From Clostridia bacterium (GTDB lineage: Bacteria > Bacillota > Clostridia > Oscillospirales > CAG-272): a stretch of DNA of 48,005 bases. The stretch is from contig JAFTST010000016.1 in the NCBI GenBank assembly GCA_017467165.1, positions 1 to 48,005 of the forward strand. Reading direction: 5' to 3'. Positions 1 to 7,107 of this stretch are shown here, piece after piece. A program made the translations under genes and the position numbers. Each line of letters starts with the position of its first letter. The first letter of the stretch is position 1. The notes beneath the pieces were generated by a model. It saw only the letters and a program-made list of their open reading frames with translations, was not told where the DNA came from and searched no databases.

Positions 1-2
1 AC

Positions 3-539
3 TCCAACACCGGTGGACAGGCTTCCAAGGCGTCTAACATCGGTCAGGTTGCTCAGTTCGCGGCAGCAGGTAAGGCAATTGGCAAGAAGAACCTTGCGGA
101 GATCGCTATGTCCTACGGCTACGTATACGTAGCTCAGGTTGCTGTGGGCGCTGATATGAACCAGACTCTCAAGGCAATGGCAGAGGCAGAGGCTTATCCC
201 GGACCCTCCATCATCATCGGCTACGCTCCCTGTGAGATGCACTCCATTAAGGGCGGTATGGCTAACTGCCAGGCAGAGATGAAGAAGGCTGTTGAGGCTG
301 GCTACTGGCAGATGTTCAGATTCAATCCTGCTCTTAAGGCAGAGGGCAAGAATCCCTTCACACTTGACAGCAAGGAGCCTACCGCTTCCTATCAGGATTT
401 CATAAGCGGTGAGGCCAGATACACCAGACTCGCTCAGGCATTCCCTGAGAGAGCTAAGGAGCTGTTCGCTAAGGCGGAGGAAACCGCCAAGGCGAAGTAT
501 GAGCGCCTGAAGAAGCTTGTAGATTTCTACAACAATTAA
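3..539 (+). CDS. nifJ: Pyruvate:ferredoxin oxidoreductase, C-terminal fragment
   Basis: This is the last 178 codons of a reading frame that enters from outside the window. The opening residues SNTGGQASKAS and then MSYGYVYVAQVAVGA are the thiamine-diphosphate-domain signature of pyruvate:ferredoxin (flavodoxin) oxidoreductase. The enzyme oxidatively decarboxylates pyruvate to acetyl-CoA and CO2 and passes electrons to ferredoxin, a core step of anaerobic fermentation in the cytoplasm. The segment holds the end of the TPP-binding domain and the C-terminal tail (PCEMHSIKGG, then FTLDSKEP). The TPP and Fe-S motifs further upstream lie outside the window. A strong terminator follows the stop codon, so this is the end of its transcript. 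Confidence 0.95.
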   Translation, partial: SNTGGQASKASNIGQVAQFAAAGKAIGKKNLAEIAMSYGYVYVAQVAVGADMNQTLKAMAEAEAYPGPSIIIGYAPCEMHSIKGGMANCQAEMKKAVEAGYWQMFRFNPALKAEGKNPFTLDSKEPTASYQDFISGEARYTRLAQAFPERAKELFAKAEETAKAKYERLKKLVDFYNN

Positions 540-557
540 TCCAAGGATTAACTATCG

Positions 558-588
558 GCACTCCCTCGGTAACGGGGGAGTGCTTTTT
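558..588 (+). terminator. Intrinsic terminator after nifJ
   Basis: The arms GCACTCCC (558-565) and GGGAGTGC (576-583) are perfectly complementary and are followed directly by five T. Confidence 0.9.
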
Positions 589-686
589 CATAATTTTACT
601 TCCCGGTGCGAAAAAGCGCCGAGCGGGGGGTTAACCATACGAAAGCACCGACGTGCTTGATATATTTTTGGAGGAAAAACTTAATT

Positions 687-1748
687 ATGGCATTTGGATT
701 TATTTTCAGCGTTATCTTTGTAGCCGTGCTGCTCGTTGGAGCGTACGTTATATTCAAAAACTACAAGAAAAGAAACAGTAGAATGAAGGCTGTCGGCGTG
801 GCTGTCGCTATCGTTGCTCTCCTCGGACTTGCTGTCATTCCCGGAAGCTTTCACACCGTACAGGCGGGTGAGATTGCGGTAGTCAAGCACCTTGGCGAAG
901 CGAAGACGGTACGCACCGCGGGCACATATTTTGATTTCTGGCTGACCGAGGAATACGAAATCTACGACGCGAAGGTGCAGAACCTCGAGGTTAACACTCA
1001 GGCGTATTCCAAGGATGCTCAGACGATGACAATAGCGATGACCGTTCAGTATAAGATAGATGACTCGAAGGCTATCACCATAGCTAATCAGTACGGCTCT
1101 ATTGACCTTCTGGCGAACAGAATCGAAAGCATCGCCACCGAGAAAACCAAGGCAACCCTCTCGTCCTATTCGGCTATGGAAATTATCGAAACGCGCTCCA
1201 CCATCTCCCCGAAGGTCGAGCAGATAATCAAGGACGCGGTCAACGAGGAGTACTGCGTTGACATAGTCGCCGTCGTTCTTACAAATATTGATTTTTCCGC
1301 GGCGTTTGAAAAGACGGTTGAGGACAAGATGATAGCAGAGCAGGAAAAGCTGAAGGCTGAGTACGAAAAGCAGACCGCTATCGTCAATGCTGAAAAGGAG
1401 CTCGAGGTAGCTAAGCTCAACGCGCAGGCTAAAATTGAGTCCGCGAAGGCAGACGCAGAGTCCCAGATACAGGTAGCGACCGCAGAGGCTAAGGCTATCA
1501 AGCTGAAGTCTATTGAGGTTGCGCGCTCACTCGGCTTCAAGATTATCGAGAATGAGATTGTCGAGGACGGAGTTGTCACAGGAGTTGAGTATGAGATAAG
1601 CTTTGAGGGAAAGAGCGCTGAGGAAATTCAGCTTATAACAGAGTACCTCAAGTATATGGAGTATCTCTCCAAGTGGGACGGAAAGCTTCCCTCGGTTATG
1701 ACAGGGGATGGCGCGTCGATAATGCTTCCCGTTGACCCCAACGCATAA
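687..1748 (+). CDS. SPFH/band-7 domain membrane protein
   Basis: The 353-residue protein has two N-terminal hydrophobic segments (about residues 1-22 and 35-53), then a band-7/prohibitin-type domain starting at FHTVQAGEIAVVKHLG. A long Glu/Lys/Ala-rich coiled coil follows (about residues 210-275), then a short C-terminal region ending VMTGDGASIMLPVDPNA. SPFH proteins oligomerise on the cytoplasmic membrane and act as scaffolds or protease modulators; the specific role here is unknown. An upstream in-frame GTG at 606 would add 27 non-conserved residues. I prefer ATG 687 because GGAGG lies 12 nt before it and the hydrophobic segment then begins at residue 2. It is monocistronic, with terminators on both sides. 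Confidence 0.85.
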   Translation: MAFGFIFSVIFVAVLLVGAYVIFKNYKKRNSRMKAVGVAVAIVALLGLAVIPGSFHTVQAGEIAVVKHLGEAKTVRTAGTYFDFWLTEEYEIYDAKVQNLEVNTQAYSKDAQTMTIAMTVQYKIDDSKAITIANQYGSIDLLANRIESIATEKTKATLSSYSAMEIIETRSTISPKVEQIIKDAVNEEYCVDIVAVVLTNIDFSAAFEKTVEDKMIAEQEKLKAEYEKQTAIVNAEKELEVAKLNAQAKIESAKADAESQIQVATAEAKAIKLKSIEVARSLGFKIIENEIVEDGVVTGVEYEISFEGKSAEEIQLITEYLKYMEYLSKWDGKLPSVMTGDGASIMLPVDPNA

Positions 1749-1763
1749 TTTATTATAAATAAG

Positions 1764-1815
1764 CTCCGCCTGCGCAGTACGCTAAAAAGGCAGAAATGCA
1801 GGCGGAGTTTTTTTC
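1764..1815 (+). terminator. Intrinsic terminator after the SPFH gene
   Basis: CTCCGCCTGC (1764-1773) pairs with GCAGGCGGAG (1798-1807), a 10-bp perfect stem, followed by eight T. Confidence 0.92.
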
Positions 1816-1844
1816 GTTTTTTTTGATTTTTTTAGAAAAATGCC

Positions 1845-1873
1845 TTGACAAAATATGTCAGCGGGAGTATAAT
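1845..1873 (+). promoter_or_regulatory. Consensus promoter of the feo operon
   Basis: TTGACA (1845-1850), a 17-nt spacer and TATAAT (1868-1873) match the full sigma-A consensus. A palindromic operator begins 8 nt downstream of the -10 box, over the expected transcription start. Confidence 0.9.
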
Positions 1874-1881
1874 GGATAGCG

Positions 1882-1897
1882 GTTAGCAGAGGCTAAC
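1882..1897. promoter_or_regulatory. Inverted-repeat operator at the feoA start site (probable iron repressor site)
   Basis: GTTAGC-AGAG-GCTAAC is a perfect 6-bp inverted repeat with a 4-nt centre, overlapping the predicted +1 of the feo promoter. The TTAG/CTAA half-sites resemble DtxR/IdeR boxes, although the half-site spacing differs from the classical 19-bp IdeR box. A second copy lies before feoB. A DtxR-like repressor with iron-type ligands is encoded about 2.6 kb away. Binding is inferred. Confidence 0.75.
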
Positions 1898-1919
1898 TGA
1901 GAAAAATGCGAGGTAAGCT

Positions 1920-2135
1920 ATGACACTTTTTGACGTAGAAGAGGGAAGAAAATACACCATCGTAGCCGTTGATACGAAGGATGATGAGCTTGAAGCGTTT
2001 TTGTTTTCGCTTGGATGCTACGACGGCGAGCCGATAACGGTTATCAGACGTCTGAGATCGGGCTGTATCGTGTCGATAAAGGATGCAAGATATAGCATAG
2101 ATACAGCACTTGCGAGGGCAATTACGGTTAAGTAG
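1920..2135 (+). CDS. feoA: FeoA, ferrous iron transport accessory protein
   Basis: This 71-residue protein is a single SH3-like FeoA domain of typical family length. The fold signature is visible as VDTKDDELEAFLFSLGCYDGEPITVIRR. FeoA is a small cytoplasmic partner of FeoB and is needed for full Fe2+ uptake in several bacteria. It is the first gene of feoA-feoB-small Cys-rich protein, driven by the consensus promoter at 1845-1873, with a palindromic operator over the start of transcription. Iron-dependent repression is therefore expected (inference). A GAGGTAA ribosome binding site lies just upstream. Confidence 0.93.
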   Translation: MTLFDVEEGRKYTIVAVDTKDDELEAFLFSLGCYDGEPITVIRRLRSGCIVSIKDARYSIDTALARAITVK

Positions 2136-2161
2136 CTTCCGTATTTATTTTTTTGGACTGT

Positions 2162-2179
2162 GGTTAGCATAGGCTAACC
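2162..2179. promoter_or_regulatory. Second inverted-repeat operator between feoA and feoB
   Basis: GGTTAGC-ATAG-GCTAACC is a perfect 7-bp inverted repeat with the same half-sites and 4-nt centre as the site at 1882-1897. No clear -35/-10 pair accompanies it and no T-tract follows, so an operator or roadblock is more likely than a terminator (inference). Confidence 0.7.
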
Positions 2180-2200
2180 CTTGAAAGAGAGGTTATCTAG

Positions 2201-4216
2201 ATGAGAATTGCATTGGCGGGAAATCCCAACAGTGGAAAAACGACGATGTATAACGCCCTGACAGGCTCCAGCGAGCGCGTTGGAAACTGGGCGGGAGTTA
2301 CGGTAGAAAAAAAGGAGCATCCGATTAAGCGCAGCCTGTGCGGCGGACGCGAGGATATTATTGCCGTTGATTTGCCGGGCGCGTATTCTATGTCGCCCTT
2401 CACCTCCGAGGAGAGCATCACGAGCGATTATATCAAGAACGAGCGCCCGGACGTTATTATTAATATTGTAGATTCGACAAACCTATCAAGGAGCCTGTTT
2501 TTAACAACGCAGCTGCTGGAGCTTGGCGTGCCCGTGGTTATAGCGCTGAACAAAACCGACGTCAACCGAAAAAAGGAAAATAAGATTGACCTTTCCGCTC
2601 TTTCGAAGGCTCTCCTCTGTCCTGTGGTGGAAACCGTGTCCACCGTGTCGGAGGGGCTCAGCGAGCTTGTTGAGGTTGCGATAGGGCTCGTCGGCAGAGT
2701 ACAGCAGGCGCCCTACGTTGAGGGTGGATTTGACCGCTCTGACAGAGACTCCTGCGAGGCGGCAGACAGACGCAGATACGAGTTTGTTAACGGTATAGTT
2801 GCAAGGGTAGAGCGCAGACGCGTGCGCTCGGCTGACAGAAGCTATCAGGATAAGATTGATGAGATTCTGACTAACAGATGGCTCGGTATTCCTATTTTCG
2901 CTGTGGTTATGCTCGGAGTATTCTGGATATCGCAGTCGGGACCTGCGGTATGGATTGCAGATTGGCTCTCCGGACTTCTCGGAATGGGTCAGGAGGCTGT
3001 CGCGGGGCTTCTCACCAATGGCGGCGAGCTGCCTATGAATATCTGGGGCTTGATACTCGTTGACGGAATTATCGGCGGATTTATTGCCATAGTTGGCTTC
3101 TTGCCGCTGGTTATGATAATGTATTTCCTCATCGCGCTTCTTGAGGACTGCGGATATATGGCGAGAGCCACCGTCGTTCTTGACCCGATTTTCAAAAGAG
3201 TGGGTCTTTCCGGCAGGTCGGTTATCCCCTTTATAGTTGGCACGGGGTGCGCCGTTCCCGGCGTTATGGCGTGTCGCACCATTCGTGACGAGCGCGAGCG
3301 CAGAGCTACGGCAATGCTTGCTCCCTTTATGCCCTGCGGAGCGAAGCTTCCGGTTATTTCATTGTTCGCGGGCGCCTTCTTCGCGGGATCTGCCTGGGTC
3401 GGCGCATCTATGTACTTTATCGGTATCGTGGTTATTTTCCTCTCCGCGTTGCTTATTAACGCTCTGACAGGCCACAAGGCGAGGAAATCCTTCTTTATTA
3501 TAGAGCTCCCCGAGTATAAGCTCCCGAGCTTGAAGAAGGCTTTCGTTTCGATGTGTCAGCGCGGCTGGTCCTACATAGTCAAGGCGGGTACTATTATTCT
3601 CGTCTGCAACTTCGTTGTACATCTTATGCAGAACTTCGACTGGAGCTTCAACGTTATAGGCGAGGATATGGCTCATACCTCCATACTTGCCACGGTTGCG
3701 ACTCCCTTCGCCTATATTGTCGCGCCAATCGTCGGCGTGGTTGCCTGGCAGCTTGCGGCGGCGGCGGTCACGGGATTTATCGCCAAGGAGAACGTTGTCG
3801 GCACGCTCGCGGTATGCTTCGGCATATCAAATCTTATTAACCTTGACAGCCTTGAGGTTATCGACGGCGCGCAGAGCCTTGTTGCGGCTACCTTTGGAAT
3901 TACTCCCGTCGCGGCGCTAGCCTTTCTGATGTTCAATCTTTTCTCCCCTCCCTGCTTCGCGGCAATCGGCGCTATGAGCGCGGAAATGAAGAGCAGAAAA
4001 TGGCTCTTCTCGGGAATCGGCTTACAGCTTTTCGTCGGTTATACCCTCGGCTTTCTCGTGCACTTCTTCGGCACTCTTGTAACAGGCGGTGACCTCGGTC
4101 CTGCTTGGCATTCGGTACTCGGCTGGTCGGTAGTATTGGCAGTTTCACTCGCCCTTACAATCGTCATTCTGAAAAACAGAAGAGTGGCGAAGGCTAAAGA
4201 GAAAATAACTGTATAA
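2201..4216 (+). CDS. feoB: FeoB, ferrous iron transporter with GTPase domain
   Basis: The 671-residue inner-membrane protein carries an N-terminal G domain with GNPNSGKT (residues 7-14), DLPG (57-60) and NKTD (117-120). A helical spacer follows, then a long polytopic membrane domain with the gating-region signatures GYMARATVVLDPIF and GCAVPGVMACRTI. FeoB takes up Fe2+ with GTP hydrolysis. Length is normal for a clostridial FeoB. It lies 65 nt after feoA with an operator in the gap, and the small Cys-rich partner follows 11 nt after its stop codon. Confidence 0.97.
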   Translation: MRIALAGNPNSGKTTMYNALTGSSERVGNWAGVTVEKKEHPIKRSLCGGREDIIAVDLPGAYSMSPFTSEESITSDYIKNERPDVIINIVDSTNLSRSLFLTTQLLELGVPVVIALNKTDVNRKKENKIDLSALSKALLCPVVETVSTVSEGLSELVEVAIGLVGRVQQAPYVEGGFDRSDRDSCEAADRRRYEFVNGIVARVERRRVRSADRSYQDKIDEILTNRWLGIPIFAVVMLGVFWISQSGPAVWIADWLSGLLGMGQEAVAGLLTNGGELPMNIWGLILVDGIIGGFIAIVGFLPLVMIMYFLIALLEDCGYMARATVVLDPIFKRVGLSGRSVIPFIVGTGCAVPGVMACRTIRDERERRATAMLAPFMPCGAKLPVISLFAGAFFAGSAWVGASMYFIGIVVIFLSALLINALTGHKARKSFFIIELPEYKLPSLKKAFVSMCQRGWSYIVKAGTIILVCNFVVHLMQNFDWSFNVIGEDMAHTSILATVATPFAYIVAPIVGVVAWQLAAAAVTGFIAKENVVGTLAVCFGISNLINLDSLEVIDGAQSLVAATFGITPVAALAFLMFNLFSPPCFAAIGAMSAEMKSRKWLFSGIGLQLFVGYTLGFLVHFFGTLVTGGDLGPAWHSVLGWSVVLAVSLALTIVILKNRRVAKAKEKITV

Positions 4217-4227
4217 CGGAGAGAAAT

Positions 4228-4386
4228 ATGTTGCGCTATATTATTCCTGCTGTGGCTGTCCTAATTATCGTTGGCGGCGCGATTATGTACATATTGAGAG
4301 CGAAGAAAAAGGGAAAAAAGTGTATAGGCTGTCCATACAGCTGCTCCTGCGATAAAAGTGCCTGCAGCCAAAAAAATGAAAACTAA
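4228..4386 (+). CDS. FeoB-associated Cys-rich membrane protein
   Basis: A 52-residue reading frame begins with ATG behind a GGAGAG ribosome binding site. It has one N-terminal transmembrane helix (residues 4-23), a basic stretch (RAKKKGKK) and a short tail with five cysteines (CIGCPYSCSC, then a further Cys). This is the architecture of the FeoB-associated Cys-rich membrane protein family usually found right after feoB. Its role is unproven; the cysteines may handle iron or stabilise FeoB (inference). It is the last gene before the bidirectional terminator. Confidence 0.88.
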   Translation: MLRYIIPAVAVLIIVGGAIMYILRAKKKGKKCIGCPYSCSCDKSACSQKNEN

Positions 4387-4411
4387 GCCCATATTCTGCG
4401 GGCTAAAAGGA

Positions 4412-4452
4412 AAATCACCCCGTCTTGCCTATGTAGCAGAGCGGGGTGATTT
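4412..4452. terminator. Bidirectional terminator between feo and the DtxR-like gene
   Basis: AAATCACCCCG (4412-4422) pairs perfectly with CGGGGTGATTT (4442-4452), with A-rich and T-rich flanks. It can end the rightward feo transcript and the leftward ppa-regulator transcript. A smaller hairpin, AGCCC/GGGCT (4386-4404), precedes it on the feo side. Confidence 0.82.
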
Positions 4453-4464
4453 ATATTAGTGAGG

Positions 4465-4827
4465 TTACCTCGACAAAAATTTCTTCAGAGCATCAAATGA
4501 CTCGTCTGATATATGGTGCTCTATCTTGCAGGCGTCAGCCGTGGCAACCTCCTCGGTCACGCCAAGGCTGATAAGAAAATCTGTGAGTATCTTATGCCTG
4601 TCGTACATTTTGTCAGCGACGTAGCGGCCCTCGTCGGTCAGAGTAATATACCCGTCCTCGTCGACGGATATGTATCCGCCTCCCTTGAGAAGCCCCAGAG
4701 CCCTGCTGACGCTCGGCTTGGAAAAGCCCATATATTCGCACACGTCTATGGCTCTGACGTTTTTGTTTTCCTGTGTGAGAATCAGTATCGTTTCAAGATA
4801 CATCTCTCCTGATTCTTGTAGCTGCAT
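4465..4827 (-). CDS. DtxR/MntR-family metal-dependent repressor, iron-type ligands
   Basis: The 120-residue protein has an N-terminal winged helix-turn-helix (VRAIDVCEYMGFSKPSVSRAL) and the DtxR dimerisation domain (residues ~70-120), but no C-terminal SH3 domain. The primary metal-site residues match DtxR more than MntR: Met9 in EMYLETI sits where DtxR has Met10 and Bacillus MntR has Asp8. Cys100, Glu103 and His104 in CKIEHH match DtxR Cys102, Glu105 and His106. This predicts Fe2+ sensing. The gene lies next to feoAB, whose two palindromes are its likely targets (inference). It follows ppa on the same strand with a 62-nt gap and no obvious promoter of its own. Confidence 0.85.
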   Translation of the reverse strand: MQLQESGEMYLETILILTQENKNVRAIDVCEYMGFSKPSVSRALGLLKGGGYISVDEDGYITLTDEGRYVADKMYDRHKILTDFLISLGVTEEVATADACKIEHHISDESFDALKKFLSR

Positions 4828-4889
4828 CGTTCAGTCCTTATCCTTGGGGCGTGTCAATTTTATGCCCCTGTGTTATTTCAAAATGTAAA

Positions 4890-5429
4890 TCAACCTTGAC
4901 GGGTGAATATCCTCGTGTAGTTCTTTATCGCCCCGTCGATTATCCTTATGGCATCAGCTCTCGGGCGCACCTCGTCAACCGCGGTTTCCTTGTTCTCGAG
5001 ATTTTTATACACGGAGAAGAAATGGCACATCTCGTCAAAAAGATGCTTCGGAAGCTCGTCTATGCTTTCATATTTGTTATAATTCGGATCATTGAAGGGG
5101 ATAGCTATTATCTTCTCGTCGTAGTGGCCGTTGTCAATCATCGTTATAACGCCAATGGGGTAAGCCCTGACAAGAGTCATAGGCTCAATAGCCTCCGCGC
5201 ATATCAGTAGCACATCAAGCGGGTCGCCGTCGTCCGCGAAGGTGCGGGGGATAAAGCCGTAGTTGGCGGGATAGTGCGTTGACGTGTATAATATGCGGTC
5301 GAGTATGATAAGACCCGTTTCCTTGTCGAGCTCGTATTTCTTTCTGCTGCCCTTGGTTATCTCGATAACGCAGATAAAGTCCTCGGGCATTATTCTGTCG
5401 GGTGATATATCGTGCCAGATGTTAGACAT
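4890..5429 (-). CDS. ppa: Inorganic pyrophosphatase, family I
   Basis: The 179-residue soluble enzyme shows the family I signature DDGDPLDVL, with the metal-binding aspartates, and THYPANYGFIPRT upstream of it. It hydrolyses pyrophosphate to two phosphates in the cytoplasm and so pulls biosynthetic reactions forward. Length is typical. It has its own promoter at 5470-5498 (TTGACT-17-TATAAT). The DtxR-like regulator gene follows on the same strand and may be co-transcribed. Confidence 0.95.
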   Translation of the reverse strand: MSNIWHDISPDRIMPEDFICVIEITKGSRKKYELDKETGLIILDRILYTSTHYPANYGFIPRTFADDGDPLDVLLICAEAIEPMTLVRAYPIGVITMIDNGHYDEKIIAIPFNDPNYNKYESIDELPKHLFDEMCHFFSVYKNLENKETAVDEVRPRADAIRIIDGAIKNYTRIFTRQG

Positions 5430-5469
5430 TTTTTACCTGCCTTTCTTTTTTTAAAATACTCTTTATCTT

Positions 5470-5498
5470 ATTATATATCAAACGTCACCTTAAGTCAA
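5470..5498 (-). promoter_or_regulatory. Promoter of ppa
   Basis: Reading leftward: TTGACT (5498-5493), a 17-nt spacer and TATAAT (5475-5470), about 40 nt before the ppa start. Confidence 0.82.
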
Positions 5499-5529
5499 GG
5501 ATAAATTACCGCGCTCCAAACCTGTGCGG

Positions 5530-5561
5530 AAAAGAAAAATGGGCACATATTAAATGTGCCC
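5530..5561 (-). terminator. Terminator of the small membrane protein gene
   Basis: GGGCACAT (5541-5548) pairs with ATGTGCCC (5554-5561). On the minus strand the stem is followed by a T-rich run, complementary to 5530-5540. Confidence 0.85.
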
Positions 5562-5599
5562 AATAATGAGGTTTTTATTTCAGTAGAGCCGAGTTCGGA

Positions 5600-5848
5600 T
5601 CAGTCAGCAAGAACGGTTATCTTGTTGTGCATAATCTCGGTAACGAGGTCAACAATCCAGAAAATACCGTTTCCGATACCTGTAACGAGCGCAACGATAC
5701 CTACAACGAGGGTAACGGTGTTCTTGGTCTCAAAAAACTTCAGTATTCTGTAGATTCCGCCGATAACTCCGCCGAGAATAATCTGAATAAGAACCTTTGC
5801 AACCTGAGGAAGCGCCTCATACTGAGCGGTTATAGAAGAGGATGCCAT
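5600..5848 (-). CDS. Small membrane protein of unknown function
   Basis: I do not recognise this 82-residue protein. It has a polar N-terminus (ASSSITAQYEALPQ), a hydrophobic segment (about residues 17-32), a basic loop (YRILKFFETKN) and a second hydrophobic segment ending GIGNGIFWIVDLVTE. That second part loosely resembles the last helix of TM2-domain proteins (weak resemblance). I chose this start because AAGGAGT lies 9 nt before it; a start further upstream would fall close to the promoter. It stands alone with its own consensus-like promoter (5901-5929) and terminator (5530-5561), which suggests a real and possibly well-expressed gene. Confidence 0.7.
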   Translation of the reverse strand: MASSSITAQYEALPQVAKVLIQIILGGVIGGIYRILKFFETKNTVTLVVGIVALVTGIGNGIFWIVDLVTEIMHNKITVLAD

Positions 5849-5900
5849 AAGTATACTCCTTTTGTATTCAGCTACCTGTCGGTAGTCTGTTGATAATCTT

Positions 5901-5929
5901 ATTATATCACACGGGTGGAAAATGTGCAA
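5901..5929 (-). promoter_or_regulatory. Promoter of the small membrane protein gene
   Basis: Reading leftward: TTGCAC (5929-5924), a 17-nt spacer and TATAAT (5906-5901). Confidence 0.78.
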
Positions 5930-6026
5930 TATATAATTATAAATATACTACGAAAAAATTTCCCGCCTCGTGTTAAATATATGTGCCACAGAATAAAATA
6001 ATACGTATACCGCCTGTTATTTGGTG

Positions 6027-6055
6027 TTGCAAATTCTCTGGGAAAATGCTAAAAT
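6027..6055 (+). promoter_or_regulatory. Promoter of the DivPAP2-greA-kinase operon
   Basis: TTGCAA (6027-6032), a 17-nt spacer and TAAAAT (6050-6055), 34 nt before the ATG at 6090. Confidence 0.7.
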
Positions 6056-6089
6056 AGATAAAAGGGATAGAAAAGGCTTAGGAGAGTGT

Positions 6090-6584
6090 ATGGAAGCATT
6101 GCTTGATTTTTTATCAAATGCGGTTATCTGGGTGCCCATTGTCGCCTGGATGGCGGCGCAGCTTTCGAAGATGATAATAAATATTATAGTCGAGAGAAAA
6201 TTCGTTTTCGAGCGTCTTTTCGGCGACGGAGGCATGCCCAGCGGTCACTCTGCTACGGTCTCCGCTCTGATGGCGATTGTTGGCTGGGGATACGGCTTTT
6301 CAACTCCGCTATTTGCTATAAGCTTGATTTTGGCGGTTATAGTGGTGCACGATGCTACGGGAGTCAGACGCGAGGCGGGAAAGCACGCCACCTCTATAAA
6401 AATGATAGTAGATAGCCTTAACGGCCTTATTTTGGAAAAGGACGAGAGAATAAGAACAGAAAAGCTCAAGGAGCTCGTAGGACACACGCCGCTGCAGGCG
6501 TTTTTCGGGGTTTTGCTTGGTATTGCCGTTGTTATAATATACGCCTTGATTTTTAAGGTAGGGTATCTTGGATTAATTAAGTAG
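6090..6584 (+). CDS. Divergent PAP2 family (YuiD-like) membrane protein
   Basis: The 164-residue membrane protein has the family motif GGMPSGHSATVSAL and then VVHDATGVRREAGKHA, which correspond to the histidine-containing active-site regions of PAP2-type phosphatases. There are about four hydrophobic segments, one near the C-terminus (VLLGIAVVIIYALIFKV). The family is related to undecaprenyl-pyrophosphate and lipid phosphatases, but the substrate is not established. I chose ATG 6090 because GGAGAG precedes it by 3 nt and the longer in-frame extension overlaps the promoter. greA starts 10 nt after its stop codon. Confidence 0.85.
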   Translation: MEALLDFLSNAVIWVPIVAWMAAQLSKMIINIIVERKFVFERLFGDGGMPSGHSATVSALMAIVGWGYGFSTPLFAISLILAVIVVHDATGVRREAGKHATSIKMIVDSLNGLILEKDERIRTEKLKELVGHTPLQAFFGVLLGIAVVIIYALIFKVGYLGLIK

Positions 6585-6594
6585 GAGAAATTGA

Positions 6595-7098
6595 ATGTAC
6601 GACGAGCTTACAGAGGTTGATATACGAAAGATGGAGGAGGAAATCCGTTACAGACGTGAGGTCCTCGCGCCGAAGCTCGGCGCGGAGCTGAAGCGCACCA
6701 GAGAATACGGTGACCTTTCGGAAAACGCGGAGTATAAGGAGGCGAAGCGCGAAAAGAGGAAAAACGAGTCGCGCATCCGCTATCTTGAAAATATGATACG
6801 CACCGCCAGGGTTATTGAGGTCAGAGAGGACGCGGAGTCTGTGACGCTCTTTGACCGAGTGCTTATTCTGAATGAGAAAAACAATCAGGAAAAGGAAATA
6901 CAGATAGTCACCACCCTAAGACAAAACGCCCTTCTTGGCTACATAAGCAAGGAGTCCCCTCTGGGCGCGGCTCTTATGGGGCATAGAGCTGGCGACAGGG
7001 TGCTCGTTGAGGTGAATGCCAATATGAGCTACTACGTTAAAATACTTCGCATCACCAAGTGCGAGGACAACGACGAGCTACCGATTTCGGGATATTAA
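6595..7098 (+). CDS. greA: Transcription elongation factor GreA/GreB family
   Basis: The 167-residue protein has the N-terminal antiparallel coiled coil with the tip motif GDLSENAEYKEA, whose acidic residues (Asp40, Glu43) help RNA polymerase cleave backtracked transcripts. The C-terminal FKBP-like domain follows (SPLGAALMGHRAGDRVLVEV). Length is near the usual 155-165. It sits between the DivPAP2 gene and the kinase gene with gaps of about 10 nt, so the three are probably co-transcribed from 6027-6055. Confidence 0.92.
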   Translation: MYDELTEVDIRKMEEEIRYRREVLAPKLGAELKRTREYGDLSENAEYKEAKREKRKNESRIRYLENMIRTARVIEVREDAESVTLFDRVLILNEKNNQEKEIQIVTTLRQNALLGYISKESPLGAALMGHRAGDRVLVEVNANMSYYVKILRITKCEDNDELPISGY

Positions 7099-7107
7099 GG
7101 AGGATTT

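Noticed and set aside
606-686. 27-residue N-terminal extension of the SPFH protein from GTG 606
   Set aside because: No ribosome binding site precedes it, the residues are not membrane-like or conserved, and ATG 687 has GGAGG upstream.
2162-2179. Palindrome before feoB as a terminator
   Set aside because: No T-tract follows, and the same palindrome overlaps the promoter start of feoA, so a protein-binding site fits better.
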